Below are positions 9,183 to 17,746 of a stretch of DNA of 64,000 nucleotides, piece by piece (within the stretch, counting starts at the first letter, position 1; each line of letters opens with the position of its first letter). The stretch is taken from NCBI RefSeq assembly GCF_036227225.1, contig NZ_CP109444.1, forward strand, positions 11,699,501 through 11,763,500, written 5' to 3'. The stretch comes from Streptomyces sp. NBC_01478 (lineage in GTDB: Bacteria > Actinomycetota > Actinomycetes > Streptomycetales > Streptomycetaceae). Under the pieces are notes generated by a model. It saw only the letters and a program-made list of their open reading frames with translations, was not told the origin of the DNA and did no database searches. Position numbers and translations under genes: made by a program.

Positions 9183-10418
9183 ATGAACGACTCACGTCGA
9201 CGCAGAAGCGTCGCGACCGGCTGTCTCGCGATGACCGGAGCCCTGCTCGTGGCAGGGTGCGGGGGAGAGGCGGCAAGCAGTTCGGCCGAGACCTCGTCGC
9301 TGAAGGGCACCCCGGTCAAGGTGATGGTCTGGGCGCCGGAGAACACCCAGGGCAGCGCCCAGCCCGGGATCCACCTCACCGCCACGGCCTACGAGAAGTG
9401 GATCAACGCCAACGGCGGGATCAAGGGCGGACCCCTGAAGGTCGAGTTCTGCAACGAGAAGGGCGACCCCGACGAGGCCGAGAAGTGCGCCCAGCAGGCC
9501 GTCGCCGACAAGGTCGCCGCGGTCGTCGGCTCCTACAGCCTCGCGGGCGACCGCTACATGCCTATCCTCCAGAAGGCCGGCATCCCGTACATCGGCGGCA
9601 CCGGCGTCTCCGCCGCTGAGTTCTCCAACCCGCTGTCCTTCCCGGTCAACGGCGGTACCCCGGTGGTGTTCGCCGCCCACGGCCGCCAACTGGTCGAGCA
9701 GGGCTGCAAGAAGATCACCGGCGTACGGTACGACGTGGCCGCCGCGGCCGTGGTCTCGCAGTTCCTCACCCTGGGTGCGACCTCCGCCGGAGGGGCACCG
9801 CCCAAGGACCTCAAGGTGCCGCTCACCGCCACCGACCTCGCCCCGCAGGTCGCCGCGACCAAGGGCAGCGACTGCGTGAGCGTCATCATGGGCACCGCCT
9901 CCGGCCTGTTCGTGAAGTCGTACGTCCAGTCCGGCGACAAGACCAAGCTCGCCAGCGTGGTCGGCAACCTCACCCCGCAACTGGCCGCGAGCACGGGCGG
10001 AAGCAGCAGCCCGCTGGAGGGCGCCGCGATAACCGGCTACTACCCGCCGACCTCCGACGCCGTCTGGAAGGACTTCGTGACGGCGGCCAAGGGCAAGGAC
10101 ATCGACACCACCAACGGCGCCAACGCCACGACCTGGGTGGCTTTCAAGGTCTTCACCGAGGCCGCCAAGAAGCTGCCGACCATCTCTGCCGAGGCGCTGG
10201 TGAAGGAGCTGAACACCACCTCCGGCATCGACACCGGAGGCCTGACCCCGCCCCTGAACTGGAAGGCGTCGACGGCCCTGCCGATCAAGGGGCTCGACCG
10301 CATCCACAACACGACCGCCACCGAACTCACCATCCGCGACGGGAAGATCGAGTGGGCCAAGGCCGGGTCGACCTTCGTCGACGTCCGCAAGGTGCTGACG
10401 GCCGCGTCGCACGGCTGA
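9183..10418 (+). CDS. Substrate-binding lipoprotein of the Liv-type importer
   Basis: A 411-residue periplasmic-binding-protein-like protein of the leucine/amide type. It begins with a basic n-region (NDSRRRRS), a hydrophobic stretch and lipobox LVAGC, so the mature protein is lipid-anchored at about Cys26 on the outer face of the membrane. Two-lobe receptor segments follow, such as GGIKGGPLKVEFCNEKGDP and AAVVGSYS. It should capture the ligand for the fused permease encoded divergently. The ligand is not readable. With acyl-CoA enzymes around it, a carboxylic acid is likelier than an amino acid. Confidence 0.88.
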   Translation: MNDSRRRRSVATGCLAMTGALLVAGCGGEAASSSAETSSLKGTPVKVMVWAPENTQGSAQPGIHLTATAYEKWINANGGIKGGPLKVEFCNEKGDPDEAEKCAQQAVADKVAAVVGSYSLAGDRYMPILQKAGIPYIGGTGVSAAEFSNPLSFPVNGGTPVVFAAHGRQLVEQGCKKITGVRYDVAAAAVVSQFLTLGATSAGGAPPKDLKVPLTATDLAPQVAATKGSDCVSVIMGTASGLFVKSYVQSGDKTKLASVVGNLTPQLAASTGGSSSPLEGAAITGYYPPTSDAVWKDFVTAAKGKDIDTTNGANATTWVAFKVFTEAAKKLPTISAEALVKELNTTSGIDTGGLTPPLNWKASTALPIKGLDRIHNTTATELTIRDGKIEWAKAGSTFVDVRKVLTAASHG

Positions 10419-10450
10419 GCCCGCTTCGGTACGGCTGAGTCCGCTTCGGT
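10411..10450 (+). repeat. Tandem 20-bp direct repeat
   Basis: Two adjacent 20-bp units (10411-10430 and 10431-10450) differ at one base. The first spans the stop codon of the binding-protein gene, so each unit carries an ACGGCTGAG start. It looks like a recent slip duplication in the gap before livF. No function is evident. Confidence 0.85.
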
Positions 10451-10498
10451 ACGGCCGACGCTGCCGCCCCCGGCCGACTCCGGTTGAGGAGAGACCTC

Positions 10499-11203
10499 GT
10501 GCACGACACCGATGTGCCCCTGATAGCGACCCGCGCCCTGTCCGCCGGATACGGCAGCCGACCCGTCGTCAGCGACCTCGACCTGGAGGTCCGGCCGGGC
10601 GAGGTCGTCGCCCTGCTCGGCCCCAACGGCGCGGGCAAGACCACCACCCTCAGGGCGCTGTCCGGCGACCTGACCCCGATGAGCGGCGAGGTGCGCTGGC
10701 TGGGCACCCCCGGTCACGCACCCCTGCACCGCCGCGCCCGCGAAGGCCTCGCCTACGTCGGCGAACGCGCGGTCTTCACCCGCCTCGACACCACCGACAA
10801 CCTCCGGGTCGGGCGCGTTCCGCCCGACCGGGCCGTCGCGCTCTTCCCCGAACTGGAGAAACGCCTCAGGACCGGCGCGGGCATGCTGTCCGGCGGCGAG
10901 CAGCAGATGCTGTCGCTGGCGCGCGCCCTGTGCCGTACCCCCCGGCTCCTCCTGGCCGACGAACTCTCCCTGGGACTCGCCCCGTTGGTCGTCGACCGTC
11001 TCCTGCGCGCCGTACGCGAGGCGGCCGACCAGGGCCTGGGCGCACTGCTGGTCGAACAGCACGTACGCAAGGTGCTCGACATCGCCGACCGCGTCTACGT
11101 CCTGCGCCGCGGCCGGGTCGTCATGACCGGCACCCCGAAGGAACTGCGCGGAGACCTCGACGCCATCGAGTCCTCCTATCTCGCGAACAACCCGACGTCA
11201 TGA
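10499..11203 (+). CDS. LivF-type ABC transporter ATP-binding protein
   Basis: A 234-residue ATPase, the second nucleotide-binding subunit of the importer. It shows Walker A LLGPNGAGKTTTL near residue 40, signature LSGGEQQMLSLARAL and Walker B LLADELSLGLAP. The length matches LivF. The GTG at 10499 is preferred over the TTG at 10484 because GAGGAG at 10486-10491 gives a correct spacing and overlaps the TTG. It should pair with the ATPase domain of the triple fusion. The LuxE-like gene follows after 18 bases, putting transport and acid activation on one transcript. Confidence 0.9.
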   Translation: MHDTDVPLIATRALSAGYGSRPVVSDLDLEVRPGEVVALLGPNGAGKTTTLRALSGDLTPMSGEVRWLGTPGHAPLHRRAREGLAYVGERAVFTRLDTTDNLRVGRVPPDRAVALFPELEKRLRTGAGMLSGGEQQMLSLARALCRTPRLLLADELSLGLAPLVVDRLLRAVREAADQGLGALLVEQHVRKVLDIADRVYVLRRGRVVMTGTPKELRGDLDAIESSYLANNPTS

Positions 11204-11221
11204 CTGATGGAGGTGGTTGCC

Positions 11222-12565
11222 GTGCCCAGCGCACGTGAGCAGCTCCGGGCCCTCGTCCGGTCCGGTGACACATTCGACCAACCCGCCCGGGACCTAAGGG
11301 AGTTGCAGCTCGAAGCGGCGCGCGAGGCCTTCACCGCGCACCGCGAGCGCATCCCGCTGCTGCGCACCCGGGCGACGGAGAGCGGCGTCCACGGGATCGA
11401 GAGCCCCGACGACCTCGTCCCCCTGCTGTTCTCCCACACCAGCTACAAGTCGTACCCTCTCTCCTTCATCACGGGCGGCCGGTGGGACCGGCTCCTGCGC
11501 TGGTACACGACGGTGTCGGTGGTCGAGCCGGGCGATGTCGACGTCGAGGGCGTGACCGACATCGACGAGTGGACGGACCGCGTGACGGCCGCCGGTCACC
11601 GCCCGTACATCACCAGCGGTACATCGGGGAAGGTCTCCTTCCTCAACTGCGACGCGGGCGACCTGCGTTTTCTGCACGACATCCTGGAGAACCTCACCTG
11701 CTGGCCCGACCCGCTGCCGCCCGAACCGACCCGCCGCGGTTACCTCCTCGCACCGGCGGGCGGCCCGATGCGCTCCATCGACGGCTACCGCTGGCACGCG
11801 GACGTCTTCGCACGGCCCGGCGAGACACGGTTGCTCACCGAAGACCCCATGCGGGTCTCGGAGTTGATGAGCAGCGCCCTGCTGCGCCGCCGCATGGCCG
11901 AGGGCACCGCCACCCCGCAGGAGATCAGCTCCTTCGAGGCCGCGTCCGGGGCCCGCGAGGAGGAACTCGGCGCGGCCGTCGCCCAGATCGTCGACGACAT
12001 CGCCGCACACCGGACCGAGCCACTCCTGATCGCCGGGATGAACAACCAGCAGTTCACCCTGATCCAGGCTCTGCGGGCCCAGGGTGTACCTGACGGGAGC
12101 CTCCACCCGGACACGCTGGTGCTCAGCGGCGGCGGCAACAAGAACGGGGTCCTGCCCGACGACTACCAGCAGCAGTTCGCCGCCTTCTACGACGGCGTAC
12201 GGCGGGTGCGCAGTTACGGCATGACGGAGCTTCAGGGCTCCTGCCTGGCCTGCGAGTCGGGCAACTACCACGTGCCGCCGTGGGTGATCCCGCTGGTCCT
12301 GGACGAGCCGGGCGAGAAGCTGCTCAACACCGAACAGGGCGTGGTGGAGGGCCGGTTCGCCTTCCTGGACGTATCACTGGAGGGCCGCTGGGGCGGGCTG
12401 ATCAGCGGAGACCGGGTCCTCGTCGACTTCTCGCCCTGCGACTGCGGCCGTGCGGGACCGGCGGTCCTGCCGGACATCCGGCGCTACGGCGACCTGGGCG
12501 GCGAGGACAAGATCACCTGCGCCGCGACACTCGACTCCTATGTGCGGGGGATGATCCACGGATGA
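11222..12565 (+). CDS. LuxE-like acyl-protein synthetase
   Basis: A 447-residue member of the LuxE / acyl-protein synthetase branch of adenylating enzymes. The nucleotide-binding motif reads YITSGTSGKVSFL and a second core segment reads YGMTELQGSC. LuxE activates a carboxylic acid as acyl-AMP and transfers it to its own Cys near the C-terminus. Here EDKITCAATLDSY, 15 residues from the end, keeps that Cys (about residue 433). The GTG at 11222 has GGAGG eight bases before it; the ATG at 11207 overlaps that site. The stop overlaps the LuxC-like start by ATGA. The pair would form an acid-to-aldehyde reductase, although a ligase role in catabolism is also possible. Confidence 0.82.
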   Translation: MPSAREQLRALVRSGDTFDQPARDLRELQLEAAREAFTAHRERIPLLRTRATESGVHGIESPDDLVPLLFSHTSYKSYPLSFITGGRWDRLLRWYTTVSVVEPGDVDVEGVTDIDEWTDRVTAAGHRPYITSGTSGKVSFLNCDAGDLRFLHDILENLTCWPDPLPPEPTRRGYLLAPAGGPMRSIDGYRWHADVFARPGETRLLTEDPMRVSELMSSALLRRRMAEGTATPQEISSFEAASGAREEELGAAVAQIVDDIAAHRTEPLLIAGMNNQQFTLIQALRAQGVPDGSLHPDTLVLSGGGNKNGVLPDDYQQQFAAFYDGVRRVRSYGMTELQGSCLACESGNYHVPPWVIPLVLDEPGEKLLNTEQGVVEGRFAFLDVSLEGRWGGLISGDRVLVDFSPCDCGRAGPAVLPDIRRYGDLGGEDKITCAATLDSYVRGMIHG

Positions 12566-13941
12566 GCACCACGACCGAAACCGAGGTCGTGCACGTGGTG
12601 CGCGGCGAGGTCGACCACGGCTCACCCGTCGCGTACGGCCGCGCCGACTCGGCCTTCACCGCACCGGCACTCGACCTGGACCGCCTCGTGTGGCCGCGCA
12701 CCGAACCCGGCCCCGCCTTCCACGTGCCCGTCGCGGAGATCGTCGACCTCCTGGTGGAGACCGGCGAGGCCCTCAAGGCGGACCGCGAGGGCCTGCTCGC
12801 CGAGGCCCTCGACCGCATGGTCAGGGTCAGCCCGCTGCCTGCGGAGGTCCTCGAGCGCGCCTACGCCGTCCTGTGGCGCAGCTTCCAACGGCCCGGCCTG
12901 TACGCCCAGATCGACCACGAACTCGGCGGAGCGGACGTGCTCGACGGCTGGCGCGAGGTACGCCTGCCCGACAACCGGACCGCGGCCACCCGCGCGTTCC
13001 CACCGCGCCTGGTGCACATCATCGCCGGCAACGCCCCCGGCGTGGCCGCGATGTCCGTCGTGCGCGGCGCCCTCACGAAGGGCGTCAACCTGCTGAAACT
13101 GCCCTCGAACGACCTGTTCACCGCGACCGCGATCCTGCGCACGATGGCGGCGGTGGCCCCCGGCCACCCCGTGGTCCGCTCGTTCTCCGCGGTGTACTGG
13201 CGCGGCGGCGACGAGACGGTGGAGAGCGTGCTGTTCCGCCCGCAGTTCTTCGACAAACTGGTCGCCTGGGGCGGCGAGGCCACGATTCGCGGCGCACTGC
13301 GGTACGTCGGCCCGGGCTTCGAACTCGTCTCCTTCGACCCCAAGACCTCCATCTCGCTCATCGGCCGCGAGGCGTTCGAGTCCCCCGAGACCCTTGCCCG
13401 AGCCGCCGACGCGGGCGCCGCCGACGCCACCTTCTTCAACCAACAGGCCTGCGTGGCCAGCCGCTTCCAGTTCGTCGAGGGCTCCTGGGAGGACGCCGAC
13501 CGCTACGCCGCCCTGCTGTGCGAACGCCTGGGCGTGGCAAGGGAGTTCAGCTCGGCCGACGGCCCGCGGGTCGCCGCGGAACTCCGCGAGGAGATCGACG
13601 TCCTGCGCTCCCTGACACCCGACTACCGGGTGTGGGGCGGCTACGACGGCCGGGGCCTGGTCATCCGCTCGCCCGAACCGGTCGACTTCCACCCCGACGG
13701 AAAGATGGTCAACGTCATCCCGGTTGCCGAGCTGTCCGAAACCGTCGCCTACGCAGGAGTCGCCACGCAGACCGTGGGCGTGTACCCCGGCATCCGCAAA
13801 ACGGAGCTGCGCGATGCCCTCGCATGCGCCGGGGTTCAGCGGGTGGTGTCCCTCGGCGGTGCGGGAGGCATGCCGCCAGGTCTTTCCCACGACGGCTTCT
13901 ACCCGCTGCAGCGGCTCATGCGCTGGGTGAACGACGAGTGA
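12562..13941 (+). CDS. LuxC-like acyl-CoA reductase
   Basis: A 459-residue LuxC-family protein with an aldehyde-dehydrogenase-like fold. The conserved HIIAGNAPGVAAMSVVRG and LTKGVNLLKLPSNDLFTA segments are present. The catalytic Cys297 lies in FFNQQACVAS. LuxC reduces an activated acyl group to an aldehyde with NADPH through an acyl-Cys intermediate. It overlaps the LuxE-like gene by four bases and closes the operon starting at 9183. No luxA, luxB or luxD is present in the window, so light production is not suggested. A terminator-like hairpin follows 28 bases after the stop. Confidence 0.87.
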   Translation: MSTTTETEVVHVVRGEVDHGSPVAYGRADSAFTAPALDLDRLVWPRTEPGPAFHVPVAEIVDLLVETGEALKADREGLLAEALDRMVRVSPLPAEVLERAYAVLWRSFQRPGLYAQIDHELGGADVLDGWREVRLPDNRTAATRAFPPRLVHIIAGNAPGVAAMSVVRGALTKGVNLLKLPSNDLFTATAILRTMAAVAPGHPVVRSFSAVYWRGGDETVESVLFRPQFFDKLVAWGGEATIRGALRYVGPGFELVSFDPKTSISLIGREAFESPETLARAADAGAADATFFNQQACVASRFQFVEGSWEDADRYAALLCERLGVAREFSSADGPRVAAELREEIDVLRSLTPDYRVWGGYDGRGLVIRSPEPVDFHPDGKMVNVIPVAELSETVAYAGVATQTVGVYPGIRKTELRDALACAGVQRVVSLGGAGGMPPGLSHDGFYPLQRLMRWVNDE

Positions 13942-13969
13942 GAGGGCCTTGTCCGCCGGCCCGCGTGAG

Positions 13970-13992
13970 CAGCCCCGGCCGCCGAGGGGCTG
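13970..13992. terminator. Hairpin between convergent genes
   Basis: A perfect 7-bp stem, CAGCCCC / GGGGCTG, with a 9-nt loop lies in the 83-bp gap between the LuxC-like gene and the convergent serine hydrolase. There is no T tract, which is usual for Streptomyces terminators. Confidence 0.55.
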
Positions 13993-14024
13993 GACGGCGT
14001 CCCAGGTCCGCGTGCGGTCGGAGG

Positions 14025-15140
14025 TCACCGCAGTCCGCTGTAGGCGGCCATGATGATCTCCATGCCCCGGCTGTCCTCCTGCTGCTCCCGGTCGATCATC
14101 TGGTTCATCACGTAGGCCACCGTCATACGGGAATCAGGGTCGCTCGCGACCAGCGAGCCGCCCCATCCGCCCCAACCGAAGGTGTTGCCGAACTTGCCGA
14201 AGCCCACGGTCCAGGACATCGGCGTCCGCAGCACTCGGTCCTCGCCGCGGAACACCTCCTGCCACGCGGGCTCGCAGCCCTCGGGGGACAGCAGCCGCAC
14301 CCCACCCGCGGAACCCCGGTTCGCCAGGACCGACTGGACGAGGGCGACGGACCGAGCGTTGCCGAAGCCGTTCACCGCGGGGATCTGCGCCCGCCGCCAG
14401 GCCACCGAGTTGGCATCCCTGACCCGGACCACGGGACCGGTGTACTCCCGACGTGTGCCGTCCGGTCCGGTCGGTGCGCCGGCGGCGTACTCGTCGGTCG
14501 TTGACGGCGGCGGGATGAGCGGTGCGACGCGGTGGTCGTCGTCGGGGGAGAGCCCGATGTGGAAGTCGGCGCCCAGTGGTTTGGCCACTTCCTCGGCGAA
14601 GAAGTCTCCGAGGCTACGACCGGTGATGCGGCGGACGAGCTCACCGATCAGGAACCCGAAGCTGAGAGCGTGGTACCCGGCGGCCGTTCCCGGTTCCCAT
14701 TCGGGGGCCTGCGCGGCCAGCCCTGCCGTCACCGTCCGCCAGTCGTAGAAGTCCTCGACCGCCGTCGGCCCCGGGATGTCCGGCAGCCCCGCGGTATGGG
14801 ACAGCACGTGGCGTACCAGCAGACCCTCCTTGCCCGCCGCGGCGAATTCGGGCCAGTAGGCGGCGACCGGTGCGGACAGATCGAGCCGGCCCTGGTCGGC
14901 CAGGAGGAGCGCGCACAAGGCGGTCATGTTCTTGGTCGTCGAGTTCACGCCCGTGAGGGTGTCGCGCTGCCAGGCGACAGTGCGGTCCGCGTCGGCGTAC
15001 CCGCCCCAGATGTCGACCACCGGCTCGCCGTCGAGGTAGACGGCGACGGAGGCACCCACGTCGTCCTTGCCGAGCGAAGCCGCGAAGGCCGCACCGACTG
15101 CGGCGAACCGAGGCTCGCACAGCCCTTTAACATCAGTCAT
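14025..15140 (-). CDS. Serine hydrolase (beta-lactamase family, class C-like esterase)
   Basis: A 371-residue cytoplasmic-looking member of the beta-lactamase/EstA serine hydrolase family, with no signal peptide. The SxxK nucleophile motif is STTK, near residue 68 (VNSTTKNMTAL). The YxN-like segment YHALSFG follows, and a GWGGWGGS C-terminal motif corresponds to the KTG-like strand. Relatives hydrolyse short esters or peptides; true beta-lactamase activity is uncommon. It is divergent from an AraC-type regulator across about 185 bp, which may control it. Substrate unknown. Confidence 0.85.
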   Translation of the reverse strand: MTDVKGLCEPRFAAVGAAFAASLGKDDVGASVAVYLDGEPVVDIWGGYADADRTVAWQRDTLTGVNSTTKNMTALCALLLADQGRLDLSAPVAAYWPEFAAAGKEGLLVRHVLSHTAGLPDIPGPTAVEDFYDWRTVTAGLAAQAPEWEPGTAAGYHALSFGFLIGELVRRITGRSLGDFFAEEVAKPLGADFHIGLSPDDDHRVAPLIPPPSTTDEYAAGAPTGPDGTRREYTGPVVRVRDANSVAWRRAQIPAVNGFGNARSVALVQSVLANRGSAGGVRLLSPEGCEPAWQEVFRGEDRVLRTPMSWTVGFGKFGNTFGWGGWGGSLVASDPDSRMTVAYVMNQMIDREQQEDSRGMEIIMAAYSGLR

Positions 15141-15324
15141 GTGCGCAAGCCTCGGGCAACGCCGAGGTCACCCGCCCGACAATTCCCGCACGGCTTCTGT
15201 CGGGCAGGGCGCGAAGGAATCACCTACACCTGGATACGGCCGGGCCTGCCGTATCGGCAGCGGGCTGCCGCAGCCGGGGTGCGCGCTCCCACGGGGGAGA
15301 TCCAAGGAAGAGGGACGGAAACAC

Positions 15325-16206
15325 GTGCTGGACCGGCTGAATCAGGCGCTGGACCACCTGGAGATCTGCCTCGACCGGGAGGTCGACGTGGCCGAGGCGG
15401 CCCGGATCGCCGGGGTGTCGGAGTACCACTTCCGGAGGCTGTTCTCCGTCCTCGCCGGGATGCCGCTCCCGGTCTACGTGCGGCGCCGGCGGATGACGCT
15501 CGCGGCCGCCGAGGTGCTGGCCGGGGAACGCACACTGCTCGATGTCGCGGTGCGGTACGGCTACGGCTCGGGCGAGGCGTTCGCCCGGGCGTTCCGCTCG
15601 GTGCACGGCATCGGGCCGGGCGAGGCCCGGCGCACGGGTGCGCTGCTCACGTCACAGCCGCGCATGTCCTTCCGCGTCGTCGTCGAAGGCAGTACGACGA
15701 TGCGGTACCGGATCGTGGAGAAGCAGGCGTTCCGGATCGTCGGCAGGAAGGCCCGGGTGCCGCTGGTGCACACGGGGGTCAACGCGGCCGCCGCGGCACA
15801 TGTGGAGAACCTGGACGAGCGGGCGATCGTACGGATGAAGGAACTGGCCGACCGGGAACCCGAGGGGATCGTGTCGGCAGCGGTGTATCTGACCGACAGC
15901 CGGGAGGAGGGGGCCGAGGCGGACTACTGGATCGGCGTGGCCACCGGCCCGGAGACGACCGTCGAGGAACTCGACGCCCTCGACGTGCCGGCCGGGACCT
16001 GGGCGGTCTTCGACAACGACGGGCCCTTTCCGAGCGCGCTCCAGGATCTGTGGCGGGACGTGTTCACACAGTGGTTCCCCTCGAACCCGTACACGAGCCG
16101 GCCAGGTCCGGAACTCCTGCGGACGCAACCGGTGGAGATCGGCGAGGAGACCCACTCCCAGCTTTGGATCCCTGTCGAGCGGAGCGGCGGGGACACCGCC
16201 GTGTGA
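15325..16206 (+). CDS. AraC-family regulator with GyrI-like effector domain
   Basis: A 293-residue regulator of the Rob/SoxS-plus-ligand type. An N-terminal AraC double helix-turn-helix spans about residues 1-105 (ARIAGVSEYHFRRLF, then YGYGSGEAFARAFRSVHGIGP). A C-terminal GyrI/AraC effector-binding beta domain spans about 130-290. The GTG at 15325 fits best, with GAGGGA about 10 bases upstream; longer in-frame versions start inside the divergent hydrolase promoter. Such proteins sense small hydrophobic compounds and often control efflux. The MFS transporter 278 bp downstream is the obvious candidate target, with the divergent hydrolase as the other. Confidence 0.87.
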   Translation: MLDRLNQALDHLEICLDREVDVAEAARIAGVSEYHFRRLFSVLAGMPLPVYVRRRRMTLAAAEVLAGERTLLDVAVRYGYGSGEAFARAFRSVHGIGPGEARRTGALLTSQPRMSFRVVVEGSTTMRYRIVEKQAFRIVGRKARVPLVHTGVNAAAAAHVENLDERAIVRMKELADREPEGIVSAAVYLTDSREEGAEADYWIGVATGPETTVEELDALDVPAGTWAVFDNDGPFPSALQDLWRDVFTQWFPSNPYTSRPGPELLRTQPVEIGEETHSQLWIPVERSGGDTAV

Positions 16207-16483
16207 ACACCGGTCTGCCGACCGGCAGGGATGGTCCAGCTCGTCAGGGCCGCGCCCGGGCCGACTGTGACGCAGGCCATGATTCCCGCCGTCCGATCTT
16301 GGAATGCGTGGGTGCGTGCCGCGGCTGTAGCGCTCGTAGACTTTCCCTGCCCTCAGGGGCGCATCGGGCAACGGCGGTCGGCGCGACAGACTACAGAACA
16401 GGGCGAACGGGACGCAGCACGATCCTGCCCACGTCCCCCGCAACCGCACGCAAACCACCGCCCTTGAAAGGTACTTGCGCTCC

Positions 16484-17719
16484 ATGCCACTGGCCCTGCT
16501 GGCCCTTGCCCTCGTCGCGTTCGGTATCGGTACGACCGAGTTCGCCACGATGGGACTGCTGCCCCAGATCGCCGACGGCGTCGGTGTGTCCGTGCCGCAC
16601 GCCGGCAACCTCGTCTCCGCCTACGCACTCGGTGTCGTCGTCGGGGCGCCCGTCCTGACCGGCATCGGCGCGCGCATCGCCCACAAACGGCTCCTGCTCC
16701 TGCTGTCCGCCCTGTTCGTGATCGGCAACGTCGCCTCCGCCCTCGCTCCGAACTTCGGCCTGCTGTTCGCCGCACGCTTCCTGGCCGGCCTGCCCCACGG
16801 AGCACTGTTCGGCGTAGGCGCTGTCGTGGCCTCCCGGCTGGTCGCTCCCGAACGAGCCGGGCGGGCGGTGTCGAGGATGTTCCTCGGACTCACCGTCGCC
16901 AACATCGTCGGCGTCCCGGCCGGCACCGCCCTCGGGCAGCATCTCGGCTGGCGTTACGCCTACTGCGCCGTCGCCGTCATCGGCCTCCTCGCGCTGGCCG
17001 CGCTGGCCGCCTTCGTCCCCCACCAGCCCCGCGGCAACCAGGCCGGAATCCGGCACGAACTGCGGGCGATGGGCAACCGGCAGGTCGCCCTGGGCCTGGC
17101 CACCGCCGTCGTGGGATTCGGCGGCTTCTTCGCCGTCTACAGCTACCTGGTGCCGATCCTGACCCACCTGACCGGTCTCTCCGACTCCTCCACGACCTGG
17201 GTCCTCGCGCTCTACGGCATCGGAATGACGCTGGGCACACTGATCGCGGGCCCGCTCACCGACCGGGCCCTGCGCCCGACGCTGTACGGGGGCCTCTTCC
17301 TGCTCGGCGCGACGCTCGTGGCGTTCTACTTCACCGTCCACAGCACCGTCCCCGCCCTGGTGACCCTCGCCTTCATGGGCGCGATGGGTGCCCTGGTCAC
17401 CACCCCCGTGCAGATGCTGCTCATGGCCAAGGCGAAGAACGCCCCGACGATGGCCGCGGCCTCCAACCACTCCGCCTTCAACCTGGCCAACGCCGGCGGC
17501 GCCTGGCTCGGCGGCCTGGCCATCTCCGCCGGCTGGGGCTGGGCCTCACCGGCCCTGGTCGGCGCGACGCTCGCCGCGGCCGGCCTCGGCCTCGCCCTCC
17601 TCGCAGGCCTCACGGACCGCGACACCGGCAGCTCGGCACTGATCACTTCCTCGTCGGCCCAGACCCCGTCAGAACCGTTGTCGACGACGTCTCAAGCGCG
17701 GACCAGTAGCGACGCGTAA
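16484..17719 (+). CDS. MFS transporter, DHA1 / AraJ-like drug or sugar exporter
   Basis: A 411-residue membrane protein with about twelve hydrophobic helices. It has the DHA1 opening FGIGTTEFATMGLLPQIA and the motif-A region GARIAHKRLLLL between helices 2 and 3. This is the branch containing AraJ and actinobacterial chloramphenicol-efflux proteins, which are proton-driven exporters. The ATG at 16484 is chosen over a TTG at 16475 because GAAAGG (16466-16471) is correctly spaced for the ATG. The tail after residue 385 is Ser/Thr-rich. It follows the AraC-type regulator in the same direction; the substrate is not predictable. Confidence 0.88.
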   Translation: MPLALLALALVAFGIGTTEFATMGLLPQIADGVGVSVPHAGNLVSAYALGVVVGAPVLTGIGARIAHKRLLLLLSALFVIGNVASALAPNFGLLFAARFLAGLPHGALFGVGAVVASRLVAPERAGRAVSRMFLGLTVANIVGVPAGTALGQHLGWRYAYCAVAVIGLLALAALAAFVPHQPRGNQAGIRHELRAMGNRQVALGLATAVVGFGGFFAVYSYLVPILTHLTGLSDSSTTWVLALYGIGMTLGTLIAGPLTDRALRPTLYGGLFLLGATLVAFYFTVHSTVPALVTLAFMGAMGALVTTPVQMLLMAKAKNAPTMAAASNHSAFNLANAGGAWLGGLAISAGWGWASPALVGATLAAAGLGLALLAGLTDRDTGSSALITSSSAQTPSEPLSTTSQARTSSDA

Positions 17720-17746
17720 AGGGCCTCGAACACCGTTCCCGCCGGT

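Noticed and set aside
11222..13941. Bioluminescence operon
   Set aside because: Only LuxC- and LuxE-like genes are present; luciferase subunits and the LuxD transferase are absent in the window, and the neighbours are transport and beta-oxidation genes.
14025..15140. Beta-lactam resistance gene
   Set aside because: The SxxK serine hydrolase fold is shared with esterases; there is no signal peptide and no resistance context, so resistance is not claimed.
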